A stretch of DNA of 64,000 nt from Pelagomonas calceolata. Taxonomy: Eukaryota; Sar; Pelagophyceae; Pelagomonadales; Pelagomonadaceae. Positions 45,477 to 54,655 of the stretch are shown here, piece by piece. The number at the start of each line of letters is the position of its first letter. The stretch's first letter is position 1. The notes beneath the pieces are model-generated. The model was not told the origin of the DNA and did not search any database. It saw nothing but the letters and a program-made list of their open reading frames with translations. The stretch covers positions 3,720,001 to 3,784,000 of the forward strand of contig CAKKNE010000001.1 of assembly GCA_918797485.1 (NCBI GenBank), written 5' to 3'. A program made the position numbers and the translations under genes.

Positions 45477-46939
45477 ATGTCCACCGGCGGCAATAAAACC
45501 CTGCCGGGCATCATGGGCCTCTTCGCGAAGACCAAAACACCAGCGCAAGCGCTCGTTGAGGTCGGCGCCCTCGCCACCAAGCTCAAGCGCAAGCCCCCCG
45601 TCCTCCTGCTGGAAGACGACAAGACCAAAACCAAGAAGCAGTCTCCGCGTCTGCTTAAGTTTTCCGCGAGCGCGTCTCGCCTTTCGCGCGCGTCAAAACT
45701 CCCGAGCGAACGACCACGCGCCTCGCAGGCCCAAGAAAGGAGGTATGTACCAGGACCACGAGACCATGAAGTGGGAGAACCCCACGTGCAAAACCACCCT
45801 CGAGGCCATCAAGCCCCTTTTAGCCTCCACTAAATGCGGCGGCGAGCTCACGGACGTGCTCAAGGAGTTAACTCGTGCCCTCGTATGTGAGGATGAATGG
45901 GCCCGTCAGGTCGAGCGCGAGGTGAATGAGGAGCGTAAGCCCTGTGCAGAAGACTAGTATGCATGTCACTACCTAATCACAGGCAACAAACGCGCCGCGA
46001 TCATCGACAACGGCCAAATAGGAAAGAATCGCGTATTCGCCAGCGGTCTAGTCTTCTGGTTATGTCTGGAAAAAACTCATTCGTTCAAGGCGCGGTTCCC
46101 GCAATGCCCGCAGCTCGTCGACGACCTCAATGCAGCGCGCAAGCGCGCATACGTTCGGGGTCCGAAGCCCGACAGCTTCTCTGTCGCCAAGGGGCTCCAC
46201 GGCGTCCACAAGATTTTGACTTGCGAGGCGGCCGAGGGCGGGCAGACCTTGTACTACGAGACTTGGAAGGCGATGAACAGCTGCGGCCTCGCGCGCGTCG
46301 GCAATGCGGGCGGAGAATTTGGCATTGGCTTTGGAGTTGATGCTGCAAAGAAAGAAGAGATCTTCGAGGCCCTGCGCGCCGAGTTCGCCCCGGCGGCTGC
46401 ATATTTCGGTGAACTGTATGCTCGCAAGGCCAATCGTAAGGATTGCTCCTGCGTTCTCGAGAAGAACCAGACCGCAACGCTCGAAATTATACCGATGGGG
46501 CGCACGAACCCTTACGGTTTGCAGAAGGTGTGGGACGTGGACGCGCAACGGTTCAAATGGCTCGGAGGCGGCGTGGCGGGTCAAACGCCAGCATATCGGC
46601 GTGGAAATCGATATTCAGCGTCGACATCGCCGTCGACGCCGCTACGGCTCCGTTAGTGCTGTGACAGTTGTGTTGGCACGCAGGTATGTGACCGTCAAAG
46701 CCGGGAAGGACGGCGGCCCTGGCTTCTACTACAACTGTTTTGTTCACCACGAGCACCCCTTCAACAAGTTACTGGTGGCCCTTGCAAACGAAGTGGGTCT
46801 CGAGAAAACCGGATTTGCACACACGCACCAAAAATGGCGCGAGAACAAGGGCGTCTTGCTGTTCAACGGCTACCCGTTAGGTTTGACTATCAAGGAAGGC
46901 GACGAGGTCATCCACAAATTCATCCGGACGCACGGCTGA
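45477..46939 (+). CDS. Multi-exon protein of unknown function with SUMO-like C-terminal domain
   Basis: Exon 1 is 45477-45640 (MSTGGNKTLPGIMGLFAKTK), the intron 45641-45728, exon 2 45729-45934 (KKGGMYQDHETMKWENPTC), and a 48-bp intron 45935-45982 (donor GTAAGC, CTAAT before the CAG). Exon 3 starts at 45983 (NKRAAIIDNGQIGKN, VFASGLVFWLCLEKTHSF) and runs to about 46574-46601. A last intron of uncertain ends precedes RYVTVKAGKDGGPGFYY at about 46684. The final 75 residues (NKLLVALANEVGLE, WRENKGVLLFNGYPLGLTIK, EGDEVIHKF) follow the beta-grasp order of SUMO/Rad60-like domains but end without a di-glycine, so they would not be conjugated. The central part is unrecognised. It is the most intron-rich gene here. 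Confidence 0.65.
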
Positions 46940-47139
46940 ACCGCTCCGCGGATTGCAGCTCGGCACCCCGCGCCCAAGCTTAGCGGGTTCCCCATCGCGA
47001 CGATCGACCAGAGGCAGTGACACTGTTGAGCCGAGCGGGCCGGGCGCCGCCGACGCCTCTGTCGTTCCCCCCCGCGCCGCCGTTGCTGACTAATATTACT
47101 TACTTTCACGCGCTTGAGGCGACGGCGCCGCGCCCAGAG

Positions 47140-47160
47140 CTAGCGACAGTAAGACACTAG
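47140..47160. promoter_or_regulatory. CTAG-ended element before ER ankyrin gene
   Basis: A 21-bp element starts CTAGCGACAGTAAG and ends ACACTAG, 119 bp before the ATG at 47279. The remaining 46940-47278 sequence is C-rich near 47040-47085 and holds no other gene that I can support. Confidence 0.55.
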
Positions 47161-47278
47161 CAAGCAGGGCAAGGGGGATCAGCCTGCCTGAGCCGAAATC
47201 GATCGCAAATAGCTGGCGAAGTAGTGCCAGCCAGCAGCTAAGACCCAAAGCACAGGAGCGCACCACGCCTGCGCATGC

Positions 47279-48772
47279 ATGCGAGCCATGCGGTGGCTCA
47301 TGATCACAGCCGCCTGCCTGGCCGCGGCGACGGCGGATGAATACGAATTCTGGGACGCATGTGCAGCCGGAGACACCAAAGAGATGGAAAACCTGCTGGA
47401 CGCAGCAGCGGACATCGACCTGAACTATCCGGACGAGGACGGCCGCACGCCGCTCCTGCTCGCGGCGCTCCAGGACCGCGCGGCCGCGGCGCGCTTTCTT
47501 TTGGAGCGGGGCGCGGACGCCGAGGCCGTCGGGCGCTGGCCCGGGCCGCCCGACGGCCCGCTCGCGACGGCCGCGGCGCTCGGCCACGTCGCCACCATGG
47601 ACGCGCTGCTGGAAGGCGGCGCGTCCGCCAACGCGGCGACGGGGCCGGACGGCCGGACGCCCCTCATCGCCGCTGCGGAGGCTGGATCATCAGAAGCCGT
47701 CGCTCTACTCTTGTCCGTGGGCGCCGCGGTCGACGCAAGGCGCGCCGACGGCGCGACGGCGGCGTGCGCGGCGGCGGCGGGCGGCCACGGCGATGTTTTA
47801 AGACGATTGCTGGATGCGGGGGCCGATGTCCACGTCGCGGACACTTTAAGTGGCGAGTCGCTGCTCCACTACGCGGCGCGCGCGCCGACGGCCGACGCGG
47901 TAGAAGTGGCGCTCGCGGCCGGCGCCGATGTTGGTAGAAGGTCCGGCGTCGGCGTGCCGACGGACGTGTCCGAAGCGTATGACGAAGGCCAGGAGCCGCG
48001 GCGCGAGGACTTGAGAGGAGGCCTCACGCCGCTCATGGCGGCGGCGGCATCTTCATCACACGAAGCCCTGGAGGTTCTGCTCGCCGCCGCGAAGCGCTCG
48101 TTGGGATCGGATTTCCCGTCGTACGTCGACGCCGTCGACGCGAGCGGCCGGACAGCTTTAGCTTGGGCCGCCGCGGCGCCAATCAGGTCGACGGCGTGCA
48201 TTGAGCTCCTCTACGCGTCTGATGCGAGAGACGACTCGGCGACGGTGGACGGTCTAAGTGTGCTGCACCTCGCGTCACAGGGCAACGCGCGCGCGGTCGC
48301 GTACTTTGTGGACGTGAAAGGTTTCGACGTCGACCAGCGCGCGCTAACGGAGAAGAGGCCCACGCCATTGATGCTGGCATCAAAAGCGGGCGCGGTCGCC
48401 GCGGCCAAGGCTTTAATACGGCGCGGCGCGGACGTCGACGCCGCCTCTACAAATGGCGCGACGGCCCTGCACGCCGCCGCGGCCGCGGGCCAGACGGCCG
48501 TCGCGCGGCTGCTCCTGAGGCGCGGCGCGAACGCGCTGGCGCAGGACGCCAGGGGCGAGTTCCCGTCGCAAGCCTGCCCGAAGACGCCGCGCGGCCGCGC
48601 GCTCAAGTACTCGCTGAGCCGCGCGGAGCGCCGGGCCTGGGCGAGGCTTGAAAAAGAGTTCGGTGGCGTCGAGCCGCCCGACGCGGTCGCCGAGGACGGC
48701 GTCGATTCTTCGGTTGTTGAGGATCTCGAGGACGACTCGGTCGTCGACCTCGACGAGCGCGACGAGCTTTAG
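47279..48772 (+). CDS. Secretory-pathway ankyrin-repeat protein with C-terminal RDEL
   Basis: A protein of 497 residues. The N-terminus MRAMRWLMITAACLAAATAD is a clear signal peptide. At least nine ankyrin repeats fill residues 25-430 (DGRTPLLLAALQDRAAAARF, LLERGADAEA, DGRTPLIAAAEAGSSEAVAL, TNGATALHAAAAAGQTAVAR, LLLRRGANALAQD). The acidic C-terminus ends LDERDEL, a KDEL-type ER-retrieval signal. Together these predict a soluble ER-lumen ankyrin protein, which is unusual because ankyrin repeats are mainly cytosolic or nuclear. A chaperone-scaffold role in the ER is a guess. The gene ends 19 bp from the convergent poly-Ser gene. Confidence 0.88.
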   Translation: MRAMRWLMITAACLAAATADEYEFWDACAAGDTKEMENLLDAAADIDLNYPDEDGRTPLLLAALQDRAAAARFLLERGADAEAVGRWPGPPDGPLATAAALGHVATMDALLEGGASANAATGPDGRTPLIAAAEAGSSEAVALLLSVGAAVDARRADGATAACAAAAGGHGDVLRRLLDAGADVHVADTLSGESLLHYAARAPTADAVEVALAAGADVGRRSGVGVPTDVSEAYDEGQEPRREDLRGGLTPLMAAAASSSHEALEVLLAAAKRSLGSDFPSYVDAVDASGRTALAWAAAAPIRSTACIELLYASDARDDSATVDGLSVLHLASQGNARAVAYFVDVKGFDVDQRALTEKRPTPLMLASKAGAVAAAKALIRRGADVDAASTNGATALHAAAAAGQTAVARLLLRRGANALAQDARGEFPSQACPKTPRGRALKYSLSRAERRAWARLEKEFGGVEPPDAVAEDGVDSSVVEDLEDDSVVDLDERDEL

Positions 48773-48791
48773 TAGTGTTATTTTTGTAGTT

Positions 48792-49220
48792 TTAACTTCC
48801 TGACGACGACGAGGAAGAGCTACTCGACGACGACGACGACGACGAGTCGCTGTCGGAGCTTGACGAGGACGAAGACGACGAGGAAGACGAGGACGAGGAC
48901 GACGACGGCGACCGCTTTCGCCGCTTCGTCGTGGGGAGCGCCGCCTCGACCTTCGGCTTCTTCTGCTCGGGGCAGCGGTCGAGGAACGAGCTGCGCGGCT
49001 CGTCGGGGCAGACGTCCGTGCTCAGCGGCCTCTTCTGGCCGTAGTAGAGCTCGCCCCGCCTCAATTTCGGGTCGAAGCGCGGCCGCGCGGCCTTCGTGTG
49101 GGCGCTTCCGAACACGGCGCCGACGTACGCGTCGGCGCCGCCGAGGTCGTCCGTGTTTCTGGGGACGTAGCGGTCGGCCTGCTTGCTGCGGCGGCTCTGG
49201 GCCTTGCCGTAGCGCTTCAT
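48792..49220 (-). CDS. Small basic protein with poly-serine tail
   Basis: A protein of 142 residues. The first 95 residues are basic and compact in pattern (QADRYVPRNTDDLGGADAYV, RRGELYYGQKRPLSTDVC), followed by KKPKVEAALPTTKRRKRSP (a likely nuclear signal) and about 40 residues that are almost all Ser with a few Asp. The tail is encoded by an imperfect GAC/GTC-type trinucleotide run (about 48798-48905). Ser-rich tails of this kind are common in nuclear RNA-binding or splicing factors, but no domain was identified. The plus strand over this region gives only repeats. Confidence 0.65.
   Translation of the reverse strand: MKRYGKAQSRRSKQADRYVPRNTDDLGGADAYVGAVFGSAHTKAARPRFDPKLRRGELYYGQKRPLSTDVCPDEPRSSFLDRCPEQKKPKVEAALPTTKRRKRSPSSSSSSSSSSSSSSSSSDSDSSSSSSSSSSSSSSSGS
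48798..48905. repeat. Trinucleotide (CGA)n-type microsatellite coding poly-Ser
   Basis: Imperfect CGA/GGA triplets repeat across about 108 bp. On the minus strand they read as Ser codons with scattered Asp. A similar tract codes the poly-Ser of the large WW-IQ-C2 protein near 40360-40450. Confidence 0.7.
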
Positions 49221-49421
49221 TTTTTTGTGATTGCTCGTCGGCGTGCAGTGGTATGGGTTGAGAGCGACACACGCCTTGTTTGCAAGTTGTGGTACCGCAG
49301 CTATTGCTACGCCGCAGGCGTCAAGGTGTGCCTTTGCTGTGAAGCGTGCGACACGTCGAGGGTCCAGCGCGGTCGCAGCGGCGTCGTGTGCTCGATTTTT
49401 AGAGGTGAGGGCGCCGCGAGG

Positions 49422-49442
49422 CTAGCGGCACAGACATACTAG
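49422..49442. promoter_or_regulatory. CTAG-ended element between poly-Ser and second J-protein genes
   Basis: A 21-bp element starts CTAGCGGCACAG and ends ATACTAG, about 200 bp from both flanking starts (49220 minus, 49657 plus). Nothing else was identified in 49221-49656. Confidence 0.5.
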
Positions 49443-49656
49443 TTTTCGGCCGTGGAATTAGCTTTTCAGCGGGCGTAGGCCGACTCCTGCGACCCCAGGG
49501 ATCGTCACGTGGCAGAACTAGTCTCGTTGTACCTCCAGCCAGCTTCTGCTGACAAATCAAGCGGCGCTCCGACCGCAAAGCACTGGACAGCCTGCAGCCC
49601 TGCTATCGGCGCCGCGCATTGATCACATCGCCTCATTCGCTGAGCAAAGTCGGAGC

Positions 49657-50358
49657 ATGGCAGCTCAAAGCTCGCGCGCCGAAGAGAACGCGGCCGTATG
49701 TGCTGCCATCCTCGCCGCCGAAGACCACTACGACGTTCTACAAGTTCCGGGCGGTGCCAAGACCGACGAAATCCGCAGGAACTATTTACGAATATCGGTA
49801 CGCGTCCACCCGGACCGTAACCAGGACCCCAACGCGACGCAAGCCTTCCAGAAGGTCTCCGAGGCCTACGCCGTCTTGAGCGACGAGGAGGCGCGGCGCA
49901 AGTACGACGCCGAGCAATTCATGAGCTCCGCCTCGAACGCGGCGTCGAACGCGGCGGGAGCGGCCTCCGCCGGCGCCGCCGCGGCCGCCGCGACGGCGCG
50001 GCGCGCGTCGGTGCACCTCGACCTCGACCAGGCGCTGCGCGTCTTTCGGGCCGCGACGGCCGCCGCGCGCGCCGCGACGGCCGAGGGCGCCGGCGTGCCC
50101 GAATACCTCGCGCTGGCGGCGGCGTTGACACGCCTGGGCCCCGGCGACGACGACGGCGAGACCGCGGCGATGCTCGCCGGTGGTCTCGGGCTCGCGGCCA
50201 CTGCCGCAGCGCTCCTCCCGGAGAGCTGGCGTCGGCGGGCGCGGGAGACGCTGACGAGCGAGGCCGGCATCGCCGCCGTCGGCACGGCTGCCGTCGCCGG
50301 GCTCGCACTCATGGCCGCGGCGCAGCAGTCCCGCGCGGAGGAGAGGAGTGATTTGTAG
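49657..50358 (+). CDS. J-domain protein with hydrophobic C-terminal region
   Basis: A protein of 233 residues. The J domain lies at about 22-85: DHYDVLQVPGGAKTDEIRRN, the HPD in VRVHPDRNQDP near 49-51, and AYAVLSDEEARRKYD. A long Ala-rich linker follows, then two hydrophobic stretches (AMLAGGLGLAATAAALLP and AGIAAVGTAAVAGLALMAAA) that may be membrane helices, with a short charged tail AEERSDL. This resembles membrane-anchored J-proteins of the ER or outer organelle membranes that recruit Hsp70; the side of the membrane is uncertain. It is convergent with the propeller gene 113 bp away. Confidence 0.85.
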   Translation: MAAQSSRAEENAAVCAAILAAEDHYDVLQVPGGAKTDEIRRNYLRISVRVHPDRNQDPNATQAFQKVSEAYAVLSDEEARRKYDAEQFMSSASNAASNAAGAASAGAAAAAATARRASVHLDLDQALRVFRAATAAARAATAEGAGVPEYLALAAALTRLGPGDDDGETAAMLAGGLGLAATAAALLPESWRRRARETLTSEAGIAAVGTAAVAGLALMAAAQQSRAEERSDL

Positions 50359-50471
50359 AGTAAGTGTTTTGGAGCGAAGCGAACTTGAAGCGAGTACACA
50401 CTGCAGCATTACAAGAACGCACGCGCCGGGAGCGGAGGAGAGGGGTGCGCCGTAGTAACTTGAACACACAA

Positions 50472-51518
50472 TTATTCGAGCCTCGGCAGCCGCGCGAGCC
50501 CGAGCTCCGCCAGCCTTAATGAAGACGCGCGCGTCTCGCGGTTGCGGTCGCGGCCCCAGGACACTATCAGTGAGTCGCCGTCGGCGACGAGGCCGACGGG
50601 GAACTGGATCATGTCCTCGATGTCCGGGCGGGTCGCCACGTCAAAGTCGACAGAAGACTCACTCCCAAGGCCGCGGAACCGGAACTCGCGCGACGCCGCG
50701 ACCATCAAAAACGGACTTTGCGCTTCAAACACATAAGCGAAGACCGTGTAGTACCGCCGATTTCGCGTCACATGACCGAAACCAACTCTATGAGTAGTAT
50801 TGAGCGCCACCGCGGGCGTGCCGCCACAGATTTTCGCCTTCGGCCCCGGGGCACTTAGTACGAAACCCCGCAAGAAACTCCGCTGGCGCATGGCCTCGCC
50901 CAGAACCCCGCTCCTTAGGTCAACAAGATGGGCCACGCCGTACCCATCCTCGTCCTCGAGCCAGCGCCAGACGTGCGGCTTTTGGTTTTGATCAAGAAAC
51001 GGGACCCAGTTCTTCTCCACGGCGTTCAAATTCGATGAAGTCAGCTCTTTTTCTGGAGACAGCGTCTGATACCCGTGCAGGAAGCGGAAGAACTGGCGCC
51101 GGTTGTTGCCCGCGTGCTCGGCGTAGATGATCATAGAAGTCGTGGAGTGCAGCTTGAGGATGCGCGCGTCCTCGGGGCCATTCAGCCGGAAGTTTCTCCT
51201 ATCCAAGCATTTCCTTAATGGATCACGAGGATTAATGCGGGTCCGCTCTGCCCCGAGCTGCCATTGTCCAATCATCGCGACGACGACCGCGGCGTCCCGA
51301 CACGCGGCGCCTCTGGTATAACGCGGCCGCTGGACGTTCCGTACGCTCAGGAAGTGCGTCGCGTTCCATCGCTCGATGGCCACGTTGAAGCGCGGCTTTC
51401 CCGCGTCGCCTCCCAAACTACGGGTCCAGACCGCCTGGCATGTTGGTAGGACGAGGAGGAGGAGGGCTCCGCCCAGGGAGCGCGTCCGGACGCCGCACGC
51501 CGGCACGTGGGCTAGCAT
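50472..51518 (-). CDS. Secreted or lumenal GH130-like five-bladed propeller protein
   Basis: A protein of 348 residues. The N-terminus includes GALLLLVLPTCQAVW, a signal peptide or anchor after about 15 residues. The propeller shows LNGPEDARILKLHSTTSMII near 114, NAVEKNWVPFLDQN near 169, GGTPAVALNTTHRVGFGHV and DSLIVSWGRDRNRE. These loops match the GH130/beta-mannoside phosphorylase-like propeller superfamily. The Asp of the G-P-E-D-A-R motif is conserved, but whether this is a phosphorylase, hydrolase or transferase-like relative cannot be told. GGCTGCC at 51528-51534 is 10 bp upstream of the start. Confidence 0.75.
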   Translation of the reverse strand: MLAHVPACGVRTRSLGGALLLLVLPTCQAVWTRSLGGDAGKPRFNVAIERWNATHFLSVRNVQRPRYTRGAACRDAAVVVAMIGQWQLGAERTRINPRDPLRKCLDRRNFRLNGPEDARILKLHSTTSMIIYAEHAGNNRRQFFRFLHGYQTLSPEKELTSSNLNAVEKNWVPFLDQNQKPHVWRWLEDEDGYGVAHLVDLRSGVLGEAMRQRSFLRGFVLSAPGPKAKICGGTPAVALNTTHRVGFGHVTRNRRYYTVFAYVFEAQSPFLMVAASREFRFRGLGSESSVDFDVATRPDIEDMIQFPVGLVADGDSLIVSWGRDRNRETRASSLRLAELGLARLPRLE

Positions 51519-51659
51519 CGTTCTATGGGCTGCCCGCGCGTCGCAGGAATGCGAGGCATATCGTGTGTCGTGAGCGTCCCTCTATGCAGCGTTTGTGGTG
51601 GCCCTCTCGCACGCGTTGCCAGCGTTTTTTGGGCTGCTGCCTCGAGTTTTTTGTGATTT

Positions 51660-51680
51660 CTAGTGTCTTACTGGCGCTAG
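51660..51680. promoter_or_regulatory. CTAG-ended element between propeller and SUN genes
   Basis: A 21-bp element; on the minus strand it starts CTAGCGCCAGTAAG and ends ACACTAG. It is 142 bp from the propeller start and 168 bp from the SUN start. Nothing else is evident in 51519-51847 apart from the GGCTGCC at 51528. Confidence 0.55.
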
Positions 51681-51847
51681 CTGCATCCGAATCGCGCGCC
51701 CATCGTTTTTGAGCACGGCGCGCCCGCTAATATAGTGCAGCACCACAACGACTTATAAAAACCGCGAGCGCGCCTCGCCGACGCCGCCTGGACAGCGCTC
51801 GAGCCGACGCCCCTCTCTCAGCTCAAAACCAGTAGTGGCTGGCAGTC

Positions 51848-53182
51848 ATGCCGCGCGCGTCCACTAACGCGCAGTTGGACGCATCGAGCCCGCGAGTCGC
51901 CTGGACTGTCGCAGTCGCGGCGCTGGCAGTCCTCGCCGGCCGCGAGCTGCAGCGCGCGTCAACGTGTGCCCTCCACCCGAAGGACGAGGCGCGCGCCGCG
52001 GCGCTCGTCGAGGCCGAGGTTGGAAGATTATGGGCCGCGTCGAGTCAAGCATCAAATGATGCGGACGCCCAGCTTAAACTGCTGACGAAGGAGCTGGTCG
52101 ACGTGGAGAAATTAGCGTCGTCACTAGTCGGCCGCGCTCATGATGATGCCGAAGCCGTCGCGGCGGCCATCGAGGCGGCGCCCGCACCCGCGGACAAGAA
52201 TAGTGACGACGCCTGGGCCGAGGCGCGGCGATTGGCCGAGGCCGCGAGGGCGGACGCCGACGCCGCGCAGGCCAGTGCCGAGGCTTCCCAAAAGGACGCC
52301 CAGCAGGCGGCGTCTGTCGCTGCTGCCGCGAAGCCCCGCGACGAAACTTTAGCCGAGATCGAAAGTGCGGCCGTCGCCGTCGAGGAGCGGTCGCGGCAAG
52401 CGACCACGGCTCTAGAGCAAGCTTCAAAACAACTCGCCGCCGCCGAAGACGCCTCGTCCCAGCTCCAGAAGGAGTTGAAGCGGACGCCGCCCGCTTCCGT
52501 AGGCGACCGCGCGCTCCGGAAGGCCGTCGACGAAGTCACCGAAGCTGCGGCAAAAGCTGCAGCAGCTAGAAGGGGCGGCCGCGAGACGACGAACGACGTC
52601 AAGGCCCTCGTTGATGCCGCTGTAGATGACTTCTTCGACGGGGACCGGGTCGGTAGGTTCGACTACGCTCTCCAAGCGGCCGGGGCGAAAGTGGTGCCTG
52701 CACAAACGTCGGAGCCGTACACGCCGCGCGGGGCCATCATACCAACAAAAGTCTGGCACGCTCTGGGTCTGGATGCGGGCGTCGGCCGCGCGGCCGACGC
52801 GCTTTCCGCTGTTAATGACTTCGGCCGGTGCTTCGCGTTTAGAGGCGCCGAAGGGAAGCTGACGGTGCGCCTCTCGAGGCCCGTGCGGCCGACCCATTTT
52901 AGTGTAGAGCATTTACATGCGGCTCTATGTGATCCCGCCCGCAACGCGAACTGCTCGTCGGCGCCTCAACAAATGGACGTCGTCGGCAGGAGTGGTGACG
53001 GCTCTCTGGTCGAGTTCGGCTCTTTTAGCTATGCGGCATCAACAGACGCGCCGACGGTGCAGACGTTCGCGGCGGCGTCGCTCGGGGAACGGGTCGACGC
53101 CGTCACGCTCCGGGTCAAGAGCAACCACGGCCACCCGGACTACACGTGCCTGTACCGCTTCCGCGTGCACGGGGACGAGTAA
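51848..53182 (+). CDS. SUN-domain protein (LINC complex type)
   Basis: A protein of 444 residues. A short N-terminal tail, one membrane helix at about 18-34 (AWTVAVAALAVLAGRELQ), an Ala/Glu-rich coiled coil about 45-240, then a SUN domain from about 258: DDFFDGDRVGRFDYALQAAG, FRGAEGKLTVRLSRPVRPTH, FSVEHL, and RVKSNHGHPDYTCLYRFRVH at the end. SUN domains sit between the nuclear membranes and bind KASH peptides to couple nucleus and cytoskeleton, or act in the ER. The single helix plus coiled coil fits the classical inner-nuclear-membrane type, with an unusually short nucleoplasmic tail. Confidence 0.9.
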   Translation: MPRASTNAQLDASSPRVAWTVAVAALAVLAGRELQRASTCALHPKDEARAAALVEAEVGRLWAASSQASNDADAQLKLLTKELVDVEKLASSLVGRAHDDAEAVAAAIEAAPAPADKNSDDAWAEARRLAEAARADADAAQASAEASQKDAQQAASVAAAAKPRDETLAEIESAAVAVEERSRQATTALEQASKQLAAAEDASSQLQKELKRTPPASVGDRALRKAVDEVTEAAAKAAAARRGGRETTNDVKALVDAAVDDFFDGDRVGRFDYALQAAGAKVVPAQTSEPYTPRGAIIPTKVWHALGLDAGVGRAADALSAVNDFGRCFAFRGAEGKLTVRLSRPVRPTHFSVEHLHAALCDPARNANCSSAPQQMDVVGRSGDGSLVEFGSFSYAASTDAPTVQTFAAASLGERVDAVTLRVKSNHGHPDYTCLYRFRVHGDE

Positions 53183-53462
53183 TTCTTGATGTGCTTCTTT
53201 CTTCTTCCCGGTGGCGTGGCCGCCGCGTAGCCGCCACGGCGCGATCGCTGACGAGGCGCCACGCGGCGGCGCCGGCCGAGCCGTTACCATGGTCATGTTT
53301 ACATGTGGTAGGGACTAGTTGCGTGCTCGTCTGATGGCCCGGTGCGGGGTTCCGACGCAATATCACTTAAAGCTTATATTGTTACGGTGCTAGGACTAGT
53401 GGTCGGAGCCCCTGGGGGAGACACCGCGCTTCGCCGATTCATCGGCGAAGGCAGCGATATTG

Positions 53463-53483
53463 CTAGCGGCTGTAAGACACTAG
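53463..53483. promoter_or_regulatory. CTAG-ended element before PLAC8 gene
   Basis: A 21-bp element starts CTAGCGGCTGTAAG and ends ACACTAG, 54 bp before the proposed ATG at 53537. Its presence inside the longer non-ATG frame argues that translation starts downstream. The rest of 53183-53536 shows no gene. Confidence 0.55.
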
Positions 53484-53536
53484 CCCTGTGGGCAAGGCGT
53501 TTTGGAAGAAGTGCCACTCAGCCGAGGCGTCGCAGC

Positions 53537-54247
53537 ATGCAAGGCGAACAGTACTATGCCGAGGGCAGCCAGCCCGTGGCCACGGGCACGGTCGTAGAGC
53601 AGCCGGTCGTCCTCTCCGGAACTATTGTGAATGTGGAGCAGCCCGCGCCGACGGCGTACGCGGTCCAGCAGCCCGCGAAGATGCCCGTCGTGATCGCGGG
53701 CGCCCCGCCGCCGACCATGGTCGTGACGACCGCCACGACCGTCGTCCAGCCCGCGGCGCCGGCCCCGGCCGGCCGCTGGCTCGGCGGCAACGCGTGCGGC
53801 TGCTGCGACCCCCCCGGGGGTGGGCCGCTCTGCTGCACCGCGTTCTGCTGCCCCTGCGTCGTGGTCGGCCAGCTCTGGCACCGCATCGTCGAGCGCGGCG
53901 GCGGCGGCACCGTCCTGGGGATCCTCTGCGGCGTGTCCATCGCCGCCTACGTCCTCGAGATAATTGTGGACGCTATTTTAGCCCCTATGCGAGTCGGCTG
54001 GATTTTCCGTTTCCCCGCGGGCTTCGTCTACCTCTACTACATGCTCAAGATCCGGGAGGCGGCCGCGAGGGAAGGAGGGTTCCAAGACCACCCCGTGCTC
54101 TGCGGGAACGAGTGCTGCGAGACCTACTGGTGCCTGCCCTGCATCGCATGCTTCATCATGCGCCACGACATCGCTGCGAAGCAACCTGGCTATAATTACC
54201 AGGGGTGCGGCAACATGGCGGGGACGGTGCACGACCTGCCGGCCTAG
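53537..54247 (+). CDS. PLAC8-family Cys-rich membrane protein
   Basis: The start was chosen at the ATG at 53537 (MQGEQYYAEGSQPVATGTVV), giving 236 residues; the longer frame begins at GTG and spans a promoter-type element. After a Pro/Ala/Val-rich N-terminus (1-75) comes the Cys-rich block NACGCCDPPGGGPLCCTAFC then CPCVVVGQLWHRI, a hydrophobic middle (VLGILCGVSIAAYVLEIIV and FPAGFVYLYYMLKIREAA), then CGNECCETYWCLPCIACFIM. The paired CC/CPC motifs identify the PLAC8 family, linked in plants and algae to cell size control and metal transport. The exact role here is unknown. Confidence 0.85.
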   Translation: MQGEQYYAEGSQPVATGTVVEQPVVLSGTIVNVEQPAPTAYAVQQPAKMPVVIAGAPPPTMVVTTATTVVQPAAPAPAGRWLGGNACGCCDPPGGGPLCCTAFCCPCVVVGQLWHRIVERGGGGTVLGILCGVSIAAYVLEIIVDAILAPMRVGWIFRFPAGFVYLYYMLKIREAAAREGGFQDHPVLCGNECCETYWCLPCIACFIMRHDIAAKQPGYNYQGCGNMAGTVHDLPA

Positions 54248-54655
54248 TCCCTTTTCCTTCCGCCTTTCCCTCGTCTCCCAGGCGACGGTGGGCCCATATT
54301 GTAAGTATACTTTTGCTGCATTCAGACTCGGTGGAGTAGCCCCAGCGGCGGCGTTTTGGCCAGAGCGGCGCATGCCGCGGCCGGCGGAGACGTCTTGCCG
54401 GCCAAAAAAGCTAATATCGGGTTCTTGGAGGGGGAGTCAGTTCGGCAATGAGTCAATTTGAGGGGATGACGCCCCGGGGCGCGGGCCTCAGGGCTTCTTA
54501 TTTCCAGCTAGTGGGACTACCTAGCGTTTGAGCTCTCAGATTTCGCGCGCTATTCGTCGTTAAATAACGGCCGCCGTGCACCGGTTGCGCCGCGCGCGCT
54601 GCTTACAGAAATCACCAATAAACCCCAAACGCCTCCGAGGCGGCGAAACGCAGCC
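54248..54655. other. Non-coding gap between PLAC8 and AspH-like genes
   Basis: No gene is supported in these 408 bp. A degenerate CTAG-ended element lies at 54508-54524 (CTAGTGGGACTACCTAG, 17 bp), 130 bp before the next ATG. Confidence 0.4.

Noticed and set aside
50340-50358. RSDL end of the second J-protein as an ER-retrieval signal
   Set aside because: Does not match KDEL-type consensus well enough, and the protein may be membrane-anchored.
53342-53536. Longer PLAC8 frame starting at GTG
   Set aside because: Non-ATG start and crosses a promoter-type element 54 bp before a good ATG.
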